A stretch of 10,165 nucleotides of DNA from JABCPE02 sp963518845 (GTDB lineage Bacteria; Bacteroidota; Bacteroidia; Flavobacteriales; Weeksellaceae). A program made the position numbers and the translations under genes. Numbering within the stretch: position 1 is the stretch's first letter; each line of letters begins with the position of its first letter. Shown here one piece after another: positions 1-5,889 of the stretch. The stretch is from positions 1-10,165 of the forward strand of contig CAUQKV010000043.1 of assembly GCA_963518845.1 (NCBI GenBank), in the 5' to 3' direction. A model generated the notes under the pieces. It was not told where the DNA came from and did no database searches. It saw only the letters and a list, made by a program, of their open reading frames with translations.

Positions 1-675
1 ATGGAGGGTTTTATCTCGCAGCTCGAGGCGTGCCGCCTCTCGCAGCTCGAGGCGTGCCGCCTCTCGCAGCTCGAGGCGTATTTATTAGTTACAGGACTAA
101 AAAATTACACTCTTACACCCGCCGAAGAACAAGCCCTCACTGACTTCCAAAATGGAAAAGTGAAATGGGGAGAGTTTAATTTAGAGAATTTATATGGAAA
201 GTCCACTAGAGGGAAACGCCTAAAAAGTGCAGATAGAATAAATGGAGATTTACCTTTTGTAACGGCAGGAGAAGCAGAAACCGGTGTTTCAGCCTTTATA
301 GGCAATGATGTAGAAATATTTGCTGCAAATACTACTACAATAGATATGTTTGGTTCAGCGAAATATCGCAATTATGAATATGGAGGAGATGACCATATTG
401 CGGTTGTACATACAGAAAAAATAAATAAATATGCAGCTATTTTTGTGACGACAGCAATACATAAATCATCATATACGGGTAAATTTAGCTATTCTCGTAA
501 CTTTTATGCAAAAGATGCAGATGAATTGAATATTTATTTACCTACTACCAATAATATTCCCGATTATTCAATGATGGAAATCCTCATTTCGGCAGTACAA
601 AAATTAGTTATTAAAGATGTAGTAGAGTATGCTGACAGAAAGATAGAAGCCACCAAAAAGATTATCAATAAATAA
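1..675 (+). CDS. Restriction-modification specificity (S) subunit, single target-recognition domain, possibly 5'-truncated by the window
   Basis: This looks like the DNA-recognition subunit of a type I or BcgI-like restriction-modification enzyme, which directs methylation and cleavage to a sequence. Residues 6-27 are an 8-residue repeat (SQLEACRL twice, then SQLEAY), followed by a linker (VTGLKNYTLTPAEEQAL, about 30-46) of the kind preceding a recognition domain in these proteins. One recognition domain spans about 58-182 (start FNLENLYGKSTRGKRL, middle LPFVTAGEAETGVSAFI). A helical tail (about 190-222, ending DRKIEATKKI) matches the conserved helix that docks on the methylase. A full S subunit has two such halves; only one is visible. 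The frame is open to base 1, so the ATG there may be internal and the first half may lie upstream. If 1 is the true start, this is a half-subunit that would have to dimerise. No methylase or nuclease gene is in the window. The call rests on motif recognition; the exact type is unresolved. Confidence 0.72.
   Translation: MEGFISQLEACRLSQLEACRLSQLEAYLLVTGLKNYTLTPAEEQALTDFQNGKVKWGEFNLENLYGKSTRGKRLKSADRINGDLPFVTAGEAETGVSAFIGNDVEIFAANTTTIDMFGSAKYRNYEYGGDDHIAVVHTEKINKYAAIFVTTAIHKSSYTGKFSYSRNFYAKDADELNIYLPTTNNIPDYSMMEILISAVQKLVIKDVVEYADRKIEATKKIINK
14..79 (+). repeat. 24-bp in-frame tandem repeat, 2.75 copies, GC-rich, each full unit containing a palindrome
   Basis: Units start at 14, 38 and 62; the first two are identical over 24 bases and the third matches for 18 bases (62-79). 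The unit begins TCTCGCAGCTCGAGG and is 18 of 24 G/C, in sharp contrast to the AT-rich gene around it. It encodes the octapeptide SQLEACRL. Each full unit contains GAGGCG-TGC-CGCCTC, a perfect 6-bp inverted repeat with a 3-base loop. Because 24 is a multiple of three, gain or loss of a unit keeps the frame. Confidence 0.95.
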
Positions 676-689
676 TGTTTTTTTCTTTT

Positions 690-697
690 TATATTTG
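690..697 (+). promoter_or_regulatory. Putative -7 promoter box for tatA-PAP2
   Basis: TATATTTG matches the Bacteroidota -7 consensus TAnnTTTG and ends 32 bases before the tatA ATG. No clear TTG is present at the expected -33 distance, where there is a T-run instead. The box is supported by position and consensus only. Confidence 0.5.
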
Positions 698-729
698 TAA
701 AATACTTGATGACTTAAGTTATAATTATT

Positions 730-987
730 ATGGGAGATTTAAGTTTTGGAGAAATATTCGTGATTTTTTTGGTCATTATGATATTTTTTGGACCGAAGAA
801 AATTCCTCAGATAGCTCGTGAACTAGGGCAGGGGCTGAGAAAAATGCGTGGAGCAGTGGATGATATTAAGCAGGAAATCATGAAAGAAACAGAAGACAAC
901 CCTGTCTCTGAAATAAAAAATGAAATAGACAAAGTAAAGCAGGAGGCGGCCAATCTGATGCAGGAAGAAGATAAAAAAACGAAATAG
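730..987 (+). CDS. tatA: Sec-independent twin-arginine translocase subunit TatA/TatE family
   Basis: This is a pore-forming component of the Tat pathway, which exports folded proteins across the inner membrane. The 85-residue protein has the family layout: a short N-terminus with a polar residue (SFGEI, 5-9), one membrane helix at about 8-20, the FGP hinge at 20-22, an amphipathic helix with KKIPQIARELGQGLRKMRGA (23-42), and a charged lysine/glutamate-rich tail. Length and hinge fit TatA/E; some Bacteroidota TatB-like proteins look similar, so the A-versus-B choice is inferred. No tatC is visible. The stop codon TAG at 985-987 is followed directly by the ATG of the PAP2 gene, so the two are almost certainly co-transcribed and translationally coupled. 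A -7 promoter box lies at 690-697. Confidence 0.92.
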   Translation: MGDLSFGEIFVIFLVIMIFFGPKKIPQIARELGQGLRKMRGAVDDIKQEIMKETEDNPVSEIKNEIDKVKQEAANLMQEEDKKTK

Positions 988-1551
988 ATGATAGAGGTAA
1001 TATCGCAGGATAAGGAGATTTTTCTGTATTTGAACAACTTGGGAAGTGCAGAATTTGATGCCTTTTGGAAGTTTGTTTCTGGAAAATGGTCTTGGATACC
1101 GCTTTATGCCGGGCTGTTGTATCTTCTGTATCGTAATTATTCTCGTAAAGAGCTGATTTATATTGTTTTAGTATTAGCTGTTTCGGTGGCTGTTTCAGAC
1201 CAAATAGCCAATATTTTTAAATATGGTTTGGAAAGGCTAAGACCTTGCCACGATGCTGATTTACAACCATATATGAGAATAGTAGAATGTGGAGGGCGCT
1301 ATGGATTTTATTCCAGCCATGCATCCAATACTTTTCTTTTGGCGAGTTTTCTAAGTCCATTATTAGGGCATAGATATAGATTTTTGTCAGTGTTTTTATT
1401 TGTTTGGGCTGGGGTGGTGAGCTATAGCAGGATTTATCTTGGGGTTCATTTTCCTTTGGATGTTCTGATGGGAACCTTTATGGGAATGATTATTGGCAAG
1501 GCTGGTGTATATGCTTTTAGAAAAATTAGTCATAAAAAAAAGGAGATTTGA
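988..1551 (+). CDS. PAP2-family membrane phosphatase (undecaprenyl-diphosphatase/lipid phosphatase type)
   Basis: This is an integral-membrane acid phosphatase of the PAP2 superfamily, which removes phosphate from lipid phosphates such as undecaprenyl pyrophosphate, phosphatidate or lipid A. All three signature motifs are intact: K78-x6-R85-P86, the YSSH stretch with S110 and H111 (variant of PSGH), and S147-R148-x5-H154-x3-D158, where H111, H154 and D158 form the catalytic relay. Hydrophobic segments at about 35-50, 57-76, 113-127, 131-150 and 157-176 fit the polytopic fold with the active site facing the periplasm. The 187-residue length is normal for bacterial stand-alone members. Substrate cannot be told from sequence; recycling of the undecaprenyl carrier or lipid A dephosphorylation are the usual possibilities. 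It follows tatA with no gap, and its stop codon lies in the loop of the terminator at 1538-1562. Confidence 0.9.
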   Translation: MIEVISQDKEIFLYLNNLGSAEFDAFWKFVSGKWSWIPLYAGLLYLLYRNYSRKELIYIVLVLAVSVAVSDQIANIFKYGLERLRPCHDADLQPYMRIVECGGRYGFYSSHASNTFLLASFLSPLLGHRYRFLSVFLFVWAGVVSYSRIYLGVHFPLDVLMGTFMGMIIGKAGVYAFRKISHKKKEI

Positions 1552-1562
1552 GGTCTCCTTTT
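1538..1562. terminator. Bidirectional intrinsic terminator between convergent genes
   Basis: AAAAGGAGA (1538-1546) pairs with TCTCCTTTT (1554-1562) around a 7-base loop. T-rich sequence follows on the plus strand, and the A-run at 1534-1541 supplies a U-tract for the minus strand. The plus-strand PAP2 stop lies in the loop and the minus-strand MORN gene stop (1561-1563) is at the other foot, so the hairpin serves both genes. Confidence 0.85.
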
Positions 1563-2190
1563 ATTTTTTGTATTTTTTTTCGGATACTTTATTTCCGTTT
1601 CTGAAGGTAACTATCTTTTCGGGCGTTCCATCTTTGGAATAATATATCCAGTCACCTATTTTTTTGAAATTAGCATCTGTAGGGCCTTTTGCGTTTATAT
1701 TTCCGTTTGGATAGTATATCTCAAAAGAATCGGTAGCATTGTTATTGAGTTTGGCCTTACTCTGTATCGTTCCATTTTCATAATAAGAATGATAGTCTCC
1801 ATGCATTTTGCCATCTTTATAGTTTATTTTCATTTCTACATTTCCATTTGGGAAGTAGGTGATATATTCTCCTTCCAAAACGCTCATATGGTCGCGATAG
1901 ACATAGTTTTCCTTTCCGCTGATTTTCCCATTTTTAGAATAATAAATCCAAGTTTTTACTTTAAACCCTTTTTTAAAATATCCTTCGGCGCTCTTTGTTC
2001 CGTTTTCATAATAGAAAATCGCCTGTCCGTCTAGTTTTCCTTTTTTCCAATAGCAGGCTTCTTTGGTGTTTCCATTGTCATAAAACTGTTTACAAAGTCC
2101 CTCTTGCAGCCCATCTTTGAAGCCGCAAGGTTTTTGTGCAAATAATAAATTGGCTGAAAAAACCAAACCCATGAACAATAATCTTTTCAT
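1561..2190 (-). CDS. Exported MORN-variant repeat protein (YwqK-like)
   Basis: This is a 209-residue protein with an N-terminal signal peptide (MKRLLFMGLVFSANLLFAQ, cleavage likely near A18/Q19), so it is expected in the periplasm or outside the cell. The mature part is made of about seven repeats of roughly 24 residues centred on Y-x-NG: YDNGN (37), YENGT (61), YSKNGK (84), YFPNGN (112), YYENGT (136), YYPNGN (159) and YYSKDG (183), with intervening GK-x-x-G-W/Y elements. This is the MORN-variant repeat often annotated as the 'YwqK family antitoxin component'. That name comes from a Bacillus toxin-immunity locus and should not be read as a function here: there is no toxin next to it and the protein is exported. 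Such proteins are common in flavobacteria with unknown roles. It is convergent to the PAP2 gene, sharing a terminator, and divergent from the gene at 2296. Confidence 0.85.
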   Translation of the reverse strand: MKRLLFMGLVFSANLLFAQKPCGFKDGLQEGLCKQFYDNGNTKEACYWKKGKLDGQAIFYYENGTKSAEGYFKKGFKVKTWIYYSKNGKISGKENYVYRDHMSVLEGEYITYFPNGNVEMKINYKDGKMHGDYHSYYENGTIQSKAKLNNNATDSFEIYYPNGNINAKGPTDANFKKIGDWIYYSKDGTPEKIVTFRNGNKVSEKKYKK

Positions 2191-2231
2191 AATTTTATAG
2201 TCAATTTTAGCTGTGTAAATAATATTTTTAT

Positions 2232-2239
2232 TAATTTTG
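2232..2239 (+). promoter_or_regulatory. Putative -7 box for the exported protein gene at 2296
   Basis: TAATTTTG fits TAnnTTTG and lies 56 bases before the ATG at 2296. There is no convincing TTG about 20 bases upstream, so this is a consensus-only call. Confidence 0.4.
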
Positions 2240-2273
2240 TTAGTCCTTTTTATGAAGGATAATCAAAACATTG

Positions 2274-2281
2274 CAAATTTA
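2274..2281 (-). promoter_or_regulatory. Putative minus-strand -7 box for the MORN-repeat gene
   Basis: CAAATTTA on the plus strand reads TAAATTTG on the minus strand, a TAnnTTTG match 83 bases upstream of the MORN gene start at 2190. It would overlap the leader of the divergent gene and imply a leader of about 75 bases. No matching -33 TTG is seen. The region is AT-rich, so chance is possible. Confidence 0.3.
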
Positions 2282-2295
2282 ATGAATTAAAAAAT

Positions 2296-2913
2296 ATGAA
2301 AAAGTGTTTAATTGTAATAATTTCTTTTTTGTGTGCAGGTGAGGCGTTTTCTCAGAAAGACAGCTATTTTCCTCAGGTGTTTTTTGACAAAAAACAAGCA
2401 GAAGCTCAGTTGGGCTACGGCAAATCTACCATAGAAGGGGTAGCTTTTACAAGAGAAAAAAGAAATGTTCCGCTTACATTGGGCATGGTAAAAGCAAAGA
2501 TGGGAAAAAAACATGTTGCTAGACCTAATACAGTGATTATGCTTTTTCCTGTTACTGAGTATTTTACCGAGTTTTATAATCTTAGAAGAAAAATAGAAAG
2601 CAGTAAAAAGCAGGTTCTGATGTCCAAAGAAGCATTTGCTGTCAGAAGGGAAGCGTATACGGATGACTATGGAAGATTTAAATTTGAGAATCTGAAAGTA
2701 GGAAAATATTATATAGAAACGATAGTGGATTTCACTGCGGTGGGCAGCTATAAAAAGCAAACAGGAACCTCTACAGCGTATAATGTATATGGAACTCCGC
2801 TCTATTCCACACCGATATATGAAACATTTTTCTACGACTATGAAGACTCGCACAGAGAAAGCAAATTCGTGGAAATAAAAAAAGATGGACAGGTGATAGA
2901 AATAAAATTATAA
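2296..2913 (+). CDS. Exported protein with carboxypeptidase-regulatory-like (beta-sandwich) region
   Basis: This is a 205-residue protein of unknown function. It begins with a signal peptide (MKKCLIVIISFLCAGEAFSQ; basic start, hydrophobic core 4-14, cleavage probably just before Q20); the Cys at 13 lacks a good lipobox, so a soluble periplasmic or surface protein is more likely than a lipoprotein. Two stretches look like the edges of a carboxypeptidase regulatory-like/transthyretin-like domain: STIEGVAF near 44-51 and YTDDYGRFKFENLKVGKYYI at 121-140, the typical 'new value, then G-x-F-x-F-x-x-L-x-x-G-x-Y' pattern. The C-terminal part (150-182) is rich in tyrosine and threonine. Such domains in flavobacteria usually mediate surface or cell-wall contacts. 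It stands alone between a divergent gene and a convergent LolD gene. Confidence 0.7.
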   Translation: MKKCLIVIISFLCAGEAFSQKDSYFPQVFFDKKQAEAQLGYGKSTIEGVAFTREKRNVPLTLGMVKAKMGKKHVARPNTVIMLFPVTEYFTEFYNLRRKIESSKKQVLMSKEAFAVRREAYTDDYGRFKFENLKVGKYYIETIVDFTAVGSYKKQTGTSTAYNVYGTPLYSTPIYETFFYDYEDSHRESKFVEIKKDGQVIEIKL

Positions 2914-2920
2914 GAAACAA

Positions 2921-2948
2921 AAAAAAGAGTGAATATTCACTCTTTTTT
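2921..2948. terminator. Bidirectional intrinsic terminator, perfect palindrome
   Basis: The 28 bases are a perfect palindrome: AAAAAAGAGTGAAT (2921-2934) is followed directly by its reverse complement (2935-2948). In RNA it folds as a long stem with a 4-base loop and provides a U-tract in both directions. It begins 7 bases after the stop at 2911-2913 and ends 2 bases before the minus-strand lolD stop (2951-2953), so it ends both converging transcripts. Confidence 0.88.
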
Positions 2949-2950
2949 GT

Positions 2951-3619
2951 TTAGTCTATAATCAAACCATCTTTCATGGTTAGTTTTCGGTCTGTGCTTT
3001 CTGCCAATATCGGGTTGTGAGTGATGATGACAAAAGTCTGATTGTATTTTTCCCTCAAATCAAAAAACAACTGATGCAGAGAGTCTGCATTTTTGGAGTC
3101 AAGGTTTCCTGTAGGCTCATCAGCAAAAATGATTTTAGGTGAATTTATCAATGCACGGATAACGGCTACCCTTTGCGCTTCACCACCCGAAAGCATTTTT
3201 GGTTTGTAATGGATGCGGTCTACTACATTTAGATCCTCGAAAAGCTGAATCGCTTTTTCTTTATAATCTTTTACATTTTTCCCAGCGATTCTTATCGGCA
3301 TCATCACATTTTCTAAAGCTGTAAACTCTGGCAAAAGCTGATGGTGCTGAAAAACAAAACCAATGTTTTCGTTTCGGAATTTTGATAATTCTTTGTCATT
3401 CATTTTTAGGAAAGATTCTCCGAAAAGAAGGATTTCTGTTTCGTGTTTTTGAATATCCGAAGGCAAGTCCAAAGTCCCTAAAATCTGCAAAAGTGTGGAT
3501 TTTCCAGCTCCAGATTCTCCTACGATAGAGACGATCTCGCCTTTGTGAATTTCTAAATTTACTCCTTTGAGAACTTCCAGCTCTCCATAAGATTTATGAA
3601 TGTTTTTTGCTTTTATCAT
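2951..3619 (-). CDS. lolD: LolD-type ABC transporter ATP-binding protein
   Basis: This is the cytoplasmic ATPase of a LolCDE-like/MacB-family ABC system; LolD drives release of lipoproteins from the inner membrane for transfer to the outer membrane. Numbering from an upstream ATG at 3634 (227 residues): Walker A GESGAGKST (39-47), Q-loop Q96, signature LSGGEAQR (148-155), Walker B KIIFADE (167-173), then NLDS, and switch histidine H206 in IITHN. All are intact. The family hallmarks (ILGTLD and F-x-FQHHQLLPEFTALENVMMP) favour LolD over other ABC ATPases. I prefer the second ATG at 3619 (222 residues): homologues usually start near MIKAKNIHKSYG, and the -7 box at 3654-3661 gives a longer leader to it. 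No permease gene is adjacent, as is common in Bacteroidota where lolD and lolCE are unlinked. The MacB/FtsE-type alternative is less likely. Confidence 0.87.
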   Translation of the reverse strand: MIKAKNIHKSYGELEVLKGVNLEIHKGEIVSIVGESGAGKSTLLQILGTLDLPSDIQKHETEILLFGESFLKMNDKELSKFRNENIGFVFQHHQLLPEFTALENVMMPIRIAGKNVKDYKEKAIQLFEDLNVVDRIHYKPKMLSGGEAQRVAVIRALINSPKIIFADEPTGNLDSKNADSLHQLFFDLREKYNQTFVIITHNPILAESTDRKLTMKDGLIID

Positions 3620-3653
3620 GTTTGAATTTAGCATAAACTGATTATGCCGAGGG

Positions 3654-3661
3654 CAAAGATA
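3654..3661 (-). promoter_or_regulatory. -7 promoter box for lolD (minus strand)
   Basis: CAAAGATA on the plus strand reads TATCTTTG on the minus strand, an exact TAnnTTTG match. It lies 34 bases upstream of the preferred ATG at 3619 and 19 bases upstream of the alternative at 3634. No TTG is visible at -33. It sits just upstream of the plus-strand promoter at 3677-3707, so the two promoters are back to back. Confidence 0.55.
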
Positions 3662-3676
3662 ATAAACTTTTTAGTT

Positions 3677-3707
3677 TTGTGGATTTCTTTTTTTGTTTAT
3701 AATTTTG
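3677..3707 (+). promoter_or_regulatory. Promoter with both -33 and -7 elements for the Imm40-like gene
   Basis: TTG at 3677-3679, 20 bases of spacer, then TAATTTTG at 3700-3707 followed by C, matches the full Bacteroidota promoter TTG-N19-21-TAnnTTTG(C). It ends 21 bases before the ATG at 3729. This is the best two-element promoter in the window. A possible TTG start codon at 3693 lies inside it, which argues against that start. Confidence 0.7.
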
Positions 3708-3728
3708 CTTAGGAATATAGATTTTAGA

Positions 3729-4115
3729 ATGAAAAAAGAATTATGGTTTTTAGGTTTTCTGAATCAAAAGGGCAGAGCTTTATCTGTTGATTATCAGAGC
3801 GAAGAAAAGGCTTTGTCGGTAGATGATGCTTTACAGACCATAGAATTATTAAGCGAAGAAAAAATCGTAATCTATGGAGGAGATATTCTCACAGAAGCCG
3901 ATGGAGAGCTTGTTTATGCCCATGATATCTGGGGGAAAGAGTTCCAATATCTAAATTGGTATTGTGATAAATCAGAGGATGAAGATAGAGCAGATTATTT
4001 GCAAAGAAGCTATGATAAAGCCAAAGAAGGGATAATGGAAGCGAGGAAAGTGGCTGACCGATTGGGTAAAAAATGTTACATTGTGCTGGTTACAGAATAT
4101 ATTCATTTAACCTAA
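3729..4115 (+). CDS. Small acidic cytosolic protein, Imm40-like
   Basis: This is a 128-residue soluble protein starting at MKKELWFLGF. A longer reading from TTG at 3693 would begin inside the promoter, so I reject it. The pattern SVDDALQTIELLSEEKIVIYGGDILTE (30-56), then NWYCDKSEDE (77-86) and YLQRSYDKAKEGI (90-102), ending CYIVLVTEY (116-124), resembles the Imm40 family: 'A-L-x-x-L ... I-x-x-GGD-x-L', NWYCD, and a helix followed by a terminal beta strand. Imm40 proteins are known as immunity partners in polymorphic-toxin loci, but they are also found alone. No toxin gene is next to it, and the gene has its own promoter, so its role here is not shown. It lies between lolD (divergent) and trmD (same strand, 41 bases downstream). 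Confidence 0.6.
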   Translation: MKKELWFLGFLNQKGRALSVDYQSEEKALSVDDALQTIELLSEEKIVIYGGDILTEADGELVYAHDIWGKEFQYLNWYCDKSEDEDRADYLQRSYDKAKEGIMEARKVADRLGKKCYIVLVTEYIHLT

Positions 4116-4132
4116 AAATGATAAAATATTAT

Positions 4133-4140
4133 TATTTTTG
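4133..4140 (+). promoter_or_regulatory. Putative -7 box for trmD
   Basis: TATTTTTG, followed by C, matches TAnnTTTG and ends 16 bases before the trmD ATG at 4157. No exact TTG is found at the -33 position. The spacing is typical of short flavobacterial leaders. Confidence 0.5.
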
Positions 4141-4156
4141 CGGAAAATTCTGATTT

Positions 4157-4831
4157 ATGAGGATAGATATCATCACTGTGGTTCCAGAACTGATGGAAAG
4201 CCCTTTCAAGGTTTCGATGCTGAAAAGAGCGATAGAAAAAGGACTGGCGGAAATACATTTCCATAATGTAAGGGATTATTCCACGAATAATTATAAACAA
4301 ATAGATGACACTCAGTATGGCGGCGGTGCGGGAATGGTAATGATGGTGGAACCGCTGGATAAATGCATTTCTCAGCTAAAATCAGAGCGAAACTATGATG
4401 AAATCATCTATCTGACACCAGATGGCAAGACACTCAATCAAAAAATAGCAAACAGCCTTTCGCTGAAAGAAAACTTGATTTTAATCTGTGGGCATTACAA
4501 GGGTATTGACCAGAGAGTGAGGGATTTACATGTAACGATGGAGATATCCATTGGGGATTTTGTCCTTACAGGAGGGGAGCTGGCGGCATGTGTCCTTGTG
4601 GATTCTGTGGTCAGACTATTACCAGGGGTTCTGAATGATGAGCAGTCAGCCCTTACGGATAGTTTTCAGGATAATCTTCTTTCACCGCCGATATACACAC
4701 GCCCAGAAGTTTATAAAGGGCTTGAAGTTCCGAAAGTTCTTTTGAGTGGTAATTTTGCAGCGATAGAGCAGTGGCGACACGAAAAAGCGCTAGAAATCAC
4801 CCAGCAGAAGCGCCCAGACTTATTGGATTAA
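4157..4831 (+). CDS. trmD: tRNA (guanine-N1-)-methyltransferase TrmD
   Basis: TrmD methylates N1 of G37 next to the anticodon of tRNAs reading CUN, CCN and CGG, using S-adenosylmethionine, and so prevents +1 frameshifting. The 224-residue protein has the essential motifs of the SPOUT knot: start MRIDIITVVPE, GGGAGM (55-60), ICGHYKGIDQR (110-120), the SAM-binding SIGDFVLTGGELA (131-143), DSF with catalytic-type Asp168, and the C-terminal PPIYTRP (177-183) and LLSGNFAAIEQWR (195-207). It is slightly shorter than the E. coli enzyme but nothing is missing. In many bacteria trmD sits with rpsP, rimM and rplS; that cluster is absent here, as usual in flavobacteria. It has its own -7 box and probably leads into the phosphoesterase gene 66 bases downstream. 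Confidence 0.96.
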   Translation: MRIDIITVVPELMESPFKVSMLKRAIEKGLAEIHFHNVRDYSTNNYKQIDDTQYGGGAGMVMMVEPLDKCISQLKSERNYDEIIYLTPDGKTLNQKIANSLSLKENLILICGHYKGIDQRVRDLHVTMEISIGDFVLTGGELAACVLVDSVVRLLPGVLNDEQSALTDSFQDNLLSPPIYTRPEVYKGLEVPKVLLSGNFAAIEQWRHEKALEITQQKRPDLLD

Positions 4832-4869
4832 ATAATTTAAATTTTCAAAGGATTTTTGCTAAAAAAATG

Positions 4870-4888
4870 ATACCTTGCGGTATATTTT
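4870..4888 (+). terminator. Weak hairpin with short T-run after trmD
   Basis: ATACC (4870-4874) pairs with GGTAT (4879-4883) around TTGC and is followed by ATTTT. The stem is only five pairs, so this could be a weak terminator/attenuator or chance. TACCTTGC within it also resembles a degraded -7 box for the gene at 4898. Confidence 0.25.
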
Positions 4889-4897
4889 AGGATAACG

Positions 4898-5851
4898 ATG
4901 AAGAGTCATAAAGAACTGGCGGTTTTTTATAATGTGGAAAATCTTTTTCCGCCCGATGAGAAATTTGTAAAAGGGGAGAGTAAAAAATTCTCTGGTCTGA
5001 AAAAATGGAATGAATGGCGGTACAAACATAAGCTGCAGAGGCTTTCGCATGTCTTTGGACTTATGAAACATGAAAAAGGCGAGCTTCCTTTCATCATTGG
5101 TTTGGCGGAAATTGCTGATAATTCAGTATTGGAAGATTTGATTCAGCAGCCTGTCTTTGATGGCAGATATGCGTATGTGCATTATGATTCTTTGGATGAA
5201 AGAGGAGTAGACACAGCGCTTCTTTATGACAAAACCAAAATAGAAATTATTGATTCTGATACGATAAGTTTTATTTTTGAATTTGAAGAAGATGGCGTAG
5301 ATGGCATGGATACGACCAGAGACATTCTTCATTGCAAAGTCCGATACAGAGGCGATATTCTCAATATTTTTGTTCTTCATCTGCCATCAAAAAGAGATGA
5401 TGGTATCAACCAGCCCAAAAGGGACTATATCCTAAACGAAGTCAAAGAAAAAACATTGGCTCTTCTCAAAGACAGCCGAGAAGCCGTGATGCTTTTGGGA
5501 GATTTTAATGAAAATCCCTATGCAGAAAATATGAACTTCTTGCTTTATAATGACGGCTCTGAAAAGATTTTGGAAAATCCTTTTTCTAAGCTGTATCATG
5601 AGCGTAAGTTTTCCACTTTTTACTTAAAACAAGGACTTTTATTTGACCAAATCATACTTTCTGAGTATTTCTATGGGCAAAATTCTTTATTAAAGTTTGA
5701 GAAAGCGGAAGTTTTTGCGCATAATGACCTCAGAACCAGAGATGGAAAATATCAAGGAAAGCCTTTCCGTACTTATGCAGGAACGCGGTATTTAGGAGGG
5801 TATAGCGACCATTTTCCTGTTTTGGTGGAATTAAAAGTATCAAATCATTAA
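4898..5851 (+). CDS. Endonuclease/exonuclease/phosphatase (EEP) family metal-dependent hydrolase
   Basis: This is a 317-residue EEP-fold enzyme (the fold of DNase I, exonuclease III and inositol-phosphate 5-phosphatases), which cleaves phosphodiester or phosphomonoester bonds with a divalent metal. Visible active-site motifs: YNVENLF (11-17), with the Asn metal ligand; GLAEI with E71; H161 in VLHLPSKR; GDFNENP (201-207); D250 in LLFDQIILS; and SDHFPV (303-308), the terminal Asp-His pair. All catalytic positions are present. There is no signal peptide, so the protein is cytoplasmic. The NVENLF start and long insert near 20-60 are typical of Bacteroidota members, usually annotated only as 'endonuclease'. 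Substrate is unknown: DNA, RNA and phospholipid or inositol phosphates are all possible. It is 66 bases after trmD and 38 bases before the CvfB-like gene, so it is probably part of one transcription unit. Confidence 0.88.
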   Translation: MKSHKELAVFYNVENLFPPDEKFVKGESKKFSGLKKWNEWRYKHKLQRLSHVFGLMKHEKGELPFIIGLAEIADNSVLEDLIQQPVFDGRYAYVHYDSLDERGVDTALLYDKTKIEIIDSDTISFIFEFEEDGVDGMDTTRDILHCKVRYRGDILNIFVLHLPSKRDDGINQPKRDYILNEVKEKTLALLKDSREAVMLLGDFNENPYAENMNFLLYNDGSEKILENPFSKLYHERKFSTFYLKQGLLFDQIILSEYFYGQNSLLKFEKAEVFAHNDLRTRDGKYQGKPFRTYAGTRYLGGYSDHFPVLVELKVSNH

Positions 5852-5889
5852 AAAAATCCCAAATAGGGCGAATAAAATAATAAAAACTA

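Noticed and set aside
1..79. CRISPR array at the 24-bp repeats
   Set aside because: The units are directly adjacent with no spacers and lie in a reading frame; this is a coding tandem repeat.
1561..2190. Reading the MORN-repeat gene as an antitoxin because of the YwqK family name
   Set aside because: The protein has a signal peptide and no toxin gene is beside it; the name reflects a Bacillus locus, not this function.
2244..2259. Small inverted repeat TCCTT...AAGGA in the leader of the exported protein
   Set aside because: Five pairs with a 6-base loop in an AT-rich leader is within chance; no riboswitch-like or attenuator structure accompanies it.
2308..2853. Long minus-strand open frame (181 codons) opposite the exported protein gene
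   Set aside because: Its sequence is lysine-poor, cysteine-rich and low in plausibility, while the plus-strand frame has a signal peptide and a recognisable domain pattern.
3693..3728. Upstream TTG start extending the Imm40-like gene by 12 codons
   Set aside because: The codons overlap the -7 box TAATTTTG at 3700-3707, so they would lie before or at the transcription start; the ATG at 3729 is a normal start.
5123..5380. Minus-strand open frame inside the EEP gene
   Set aside because: It lies wholly inside a gene with all its catalytic motifs intact and encodes no recognisable protein; a shadow frame.
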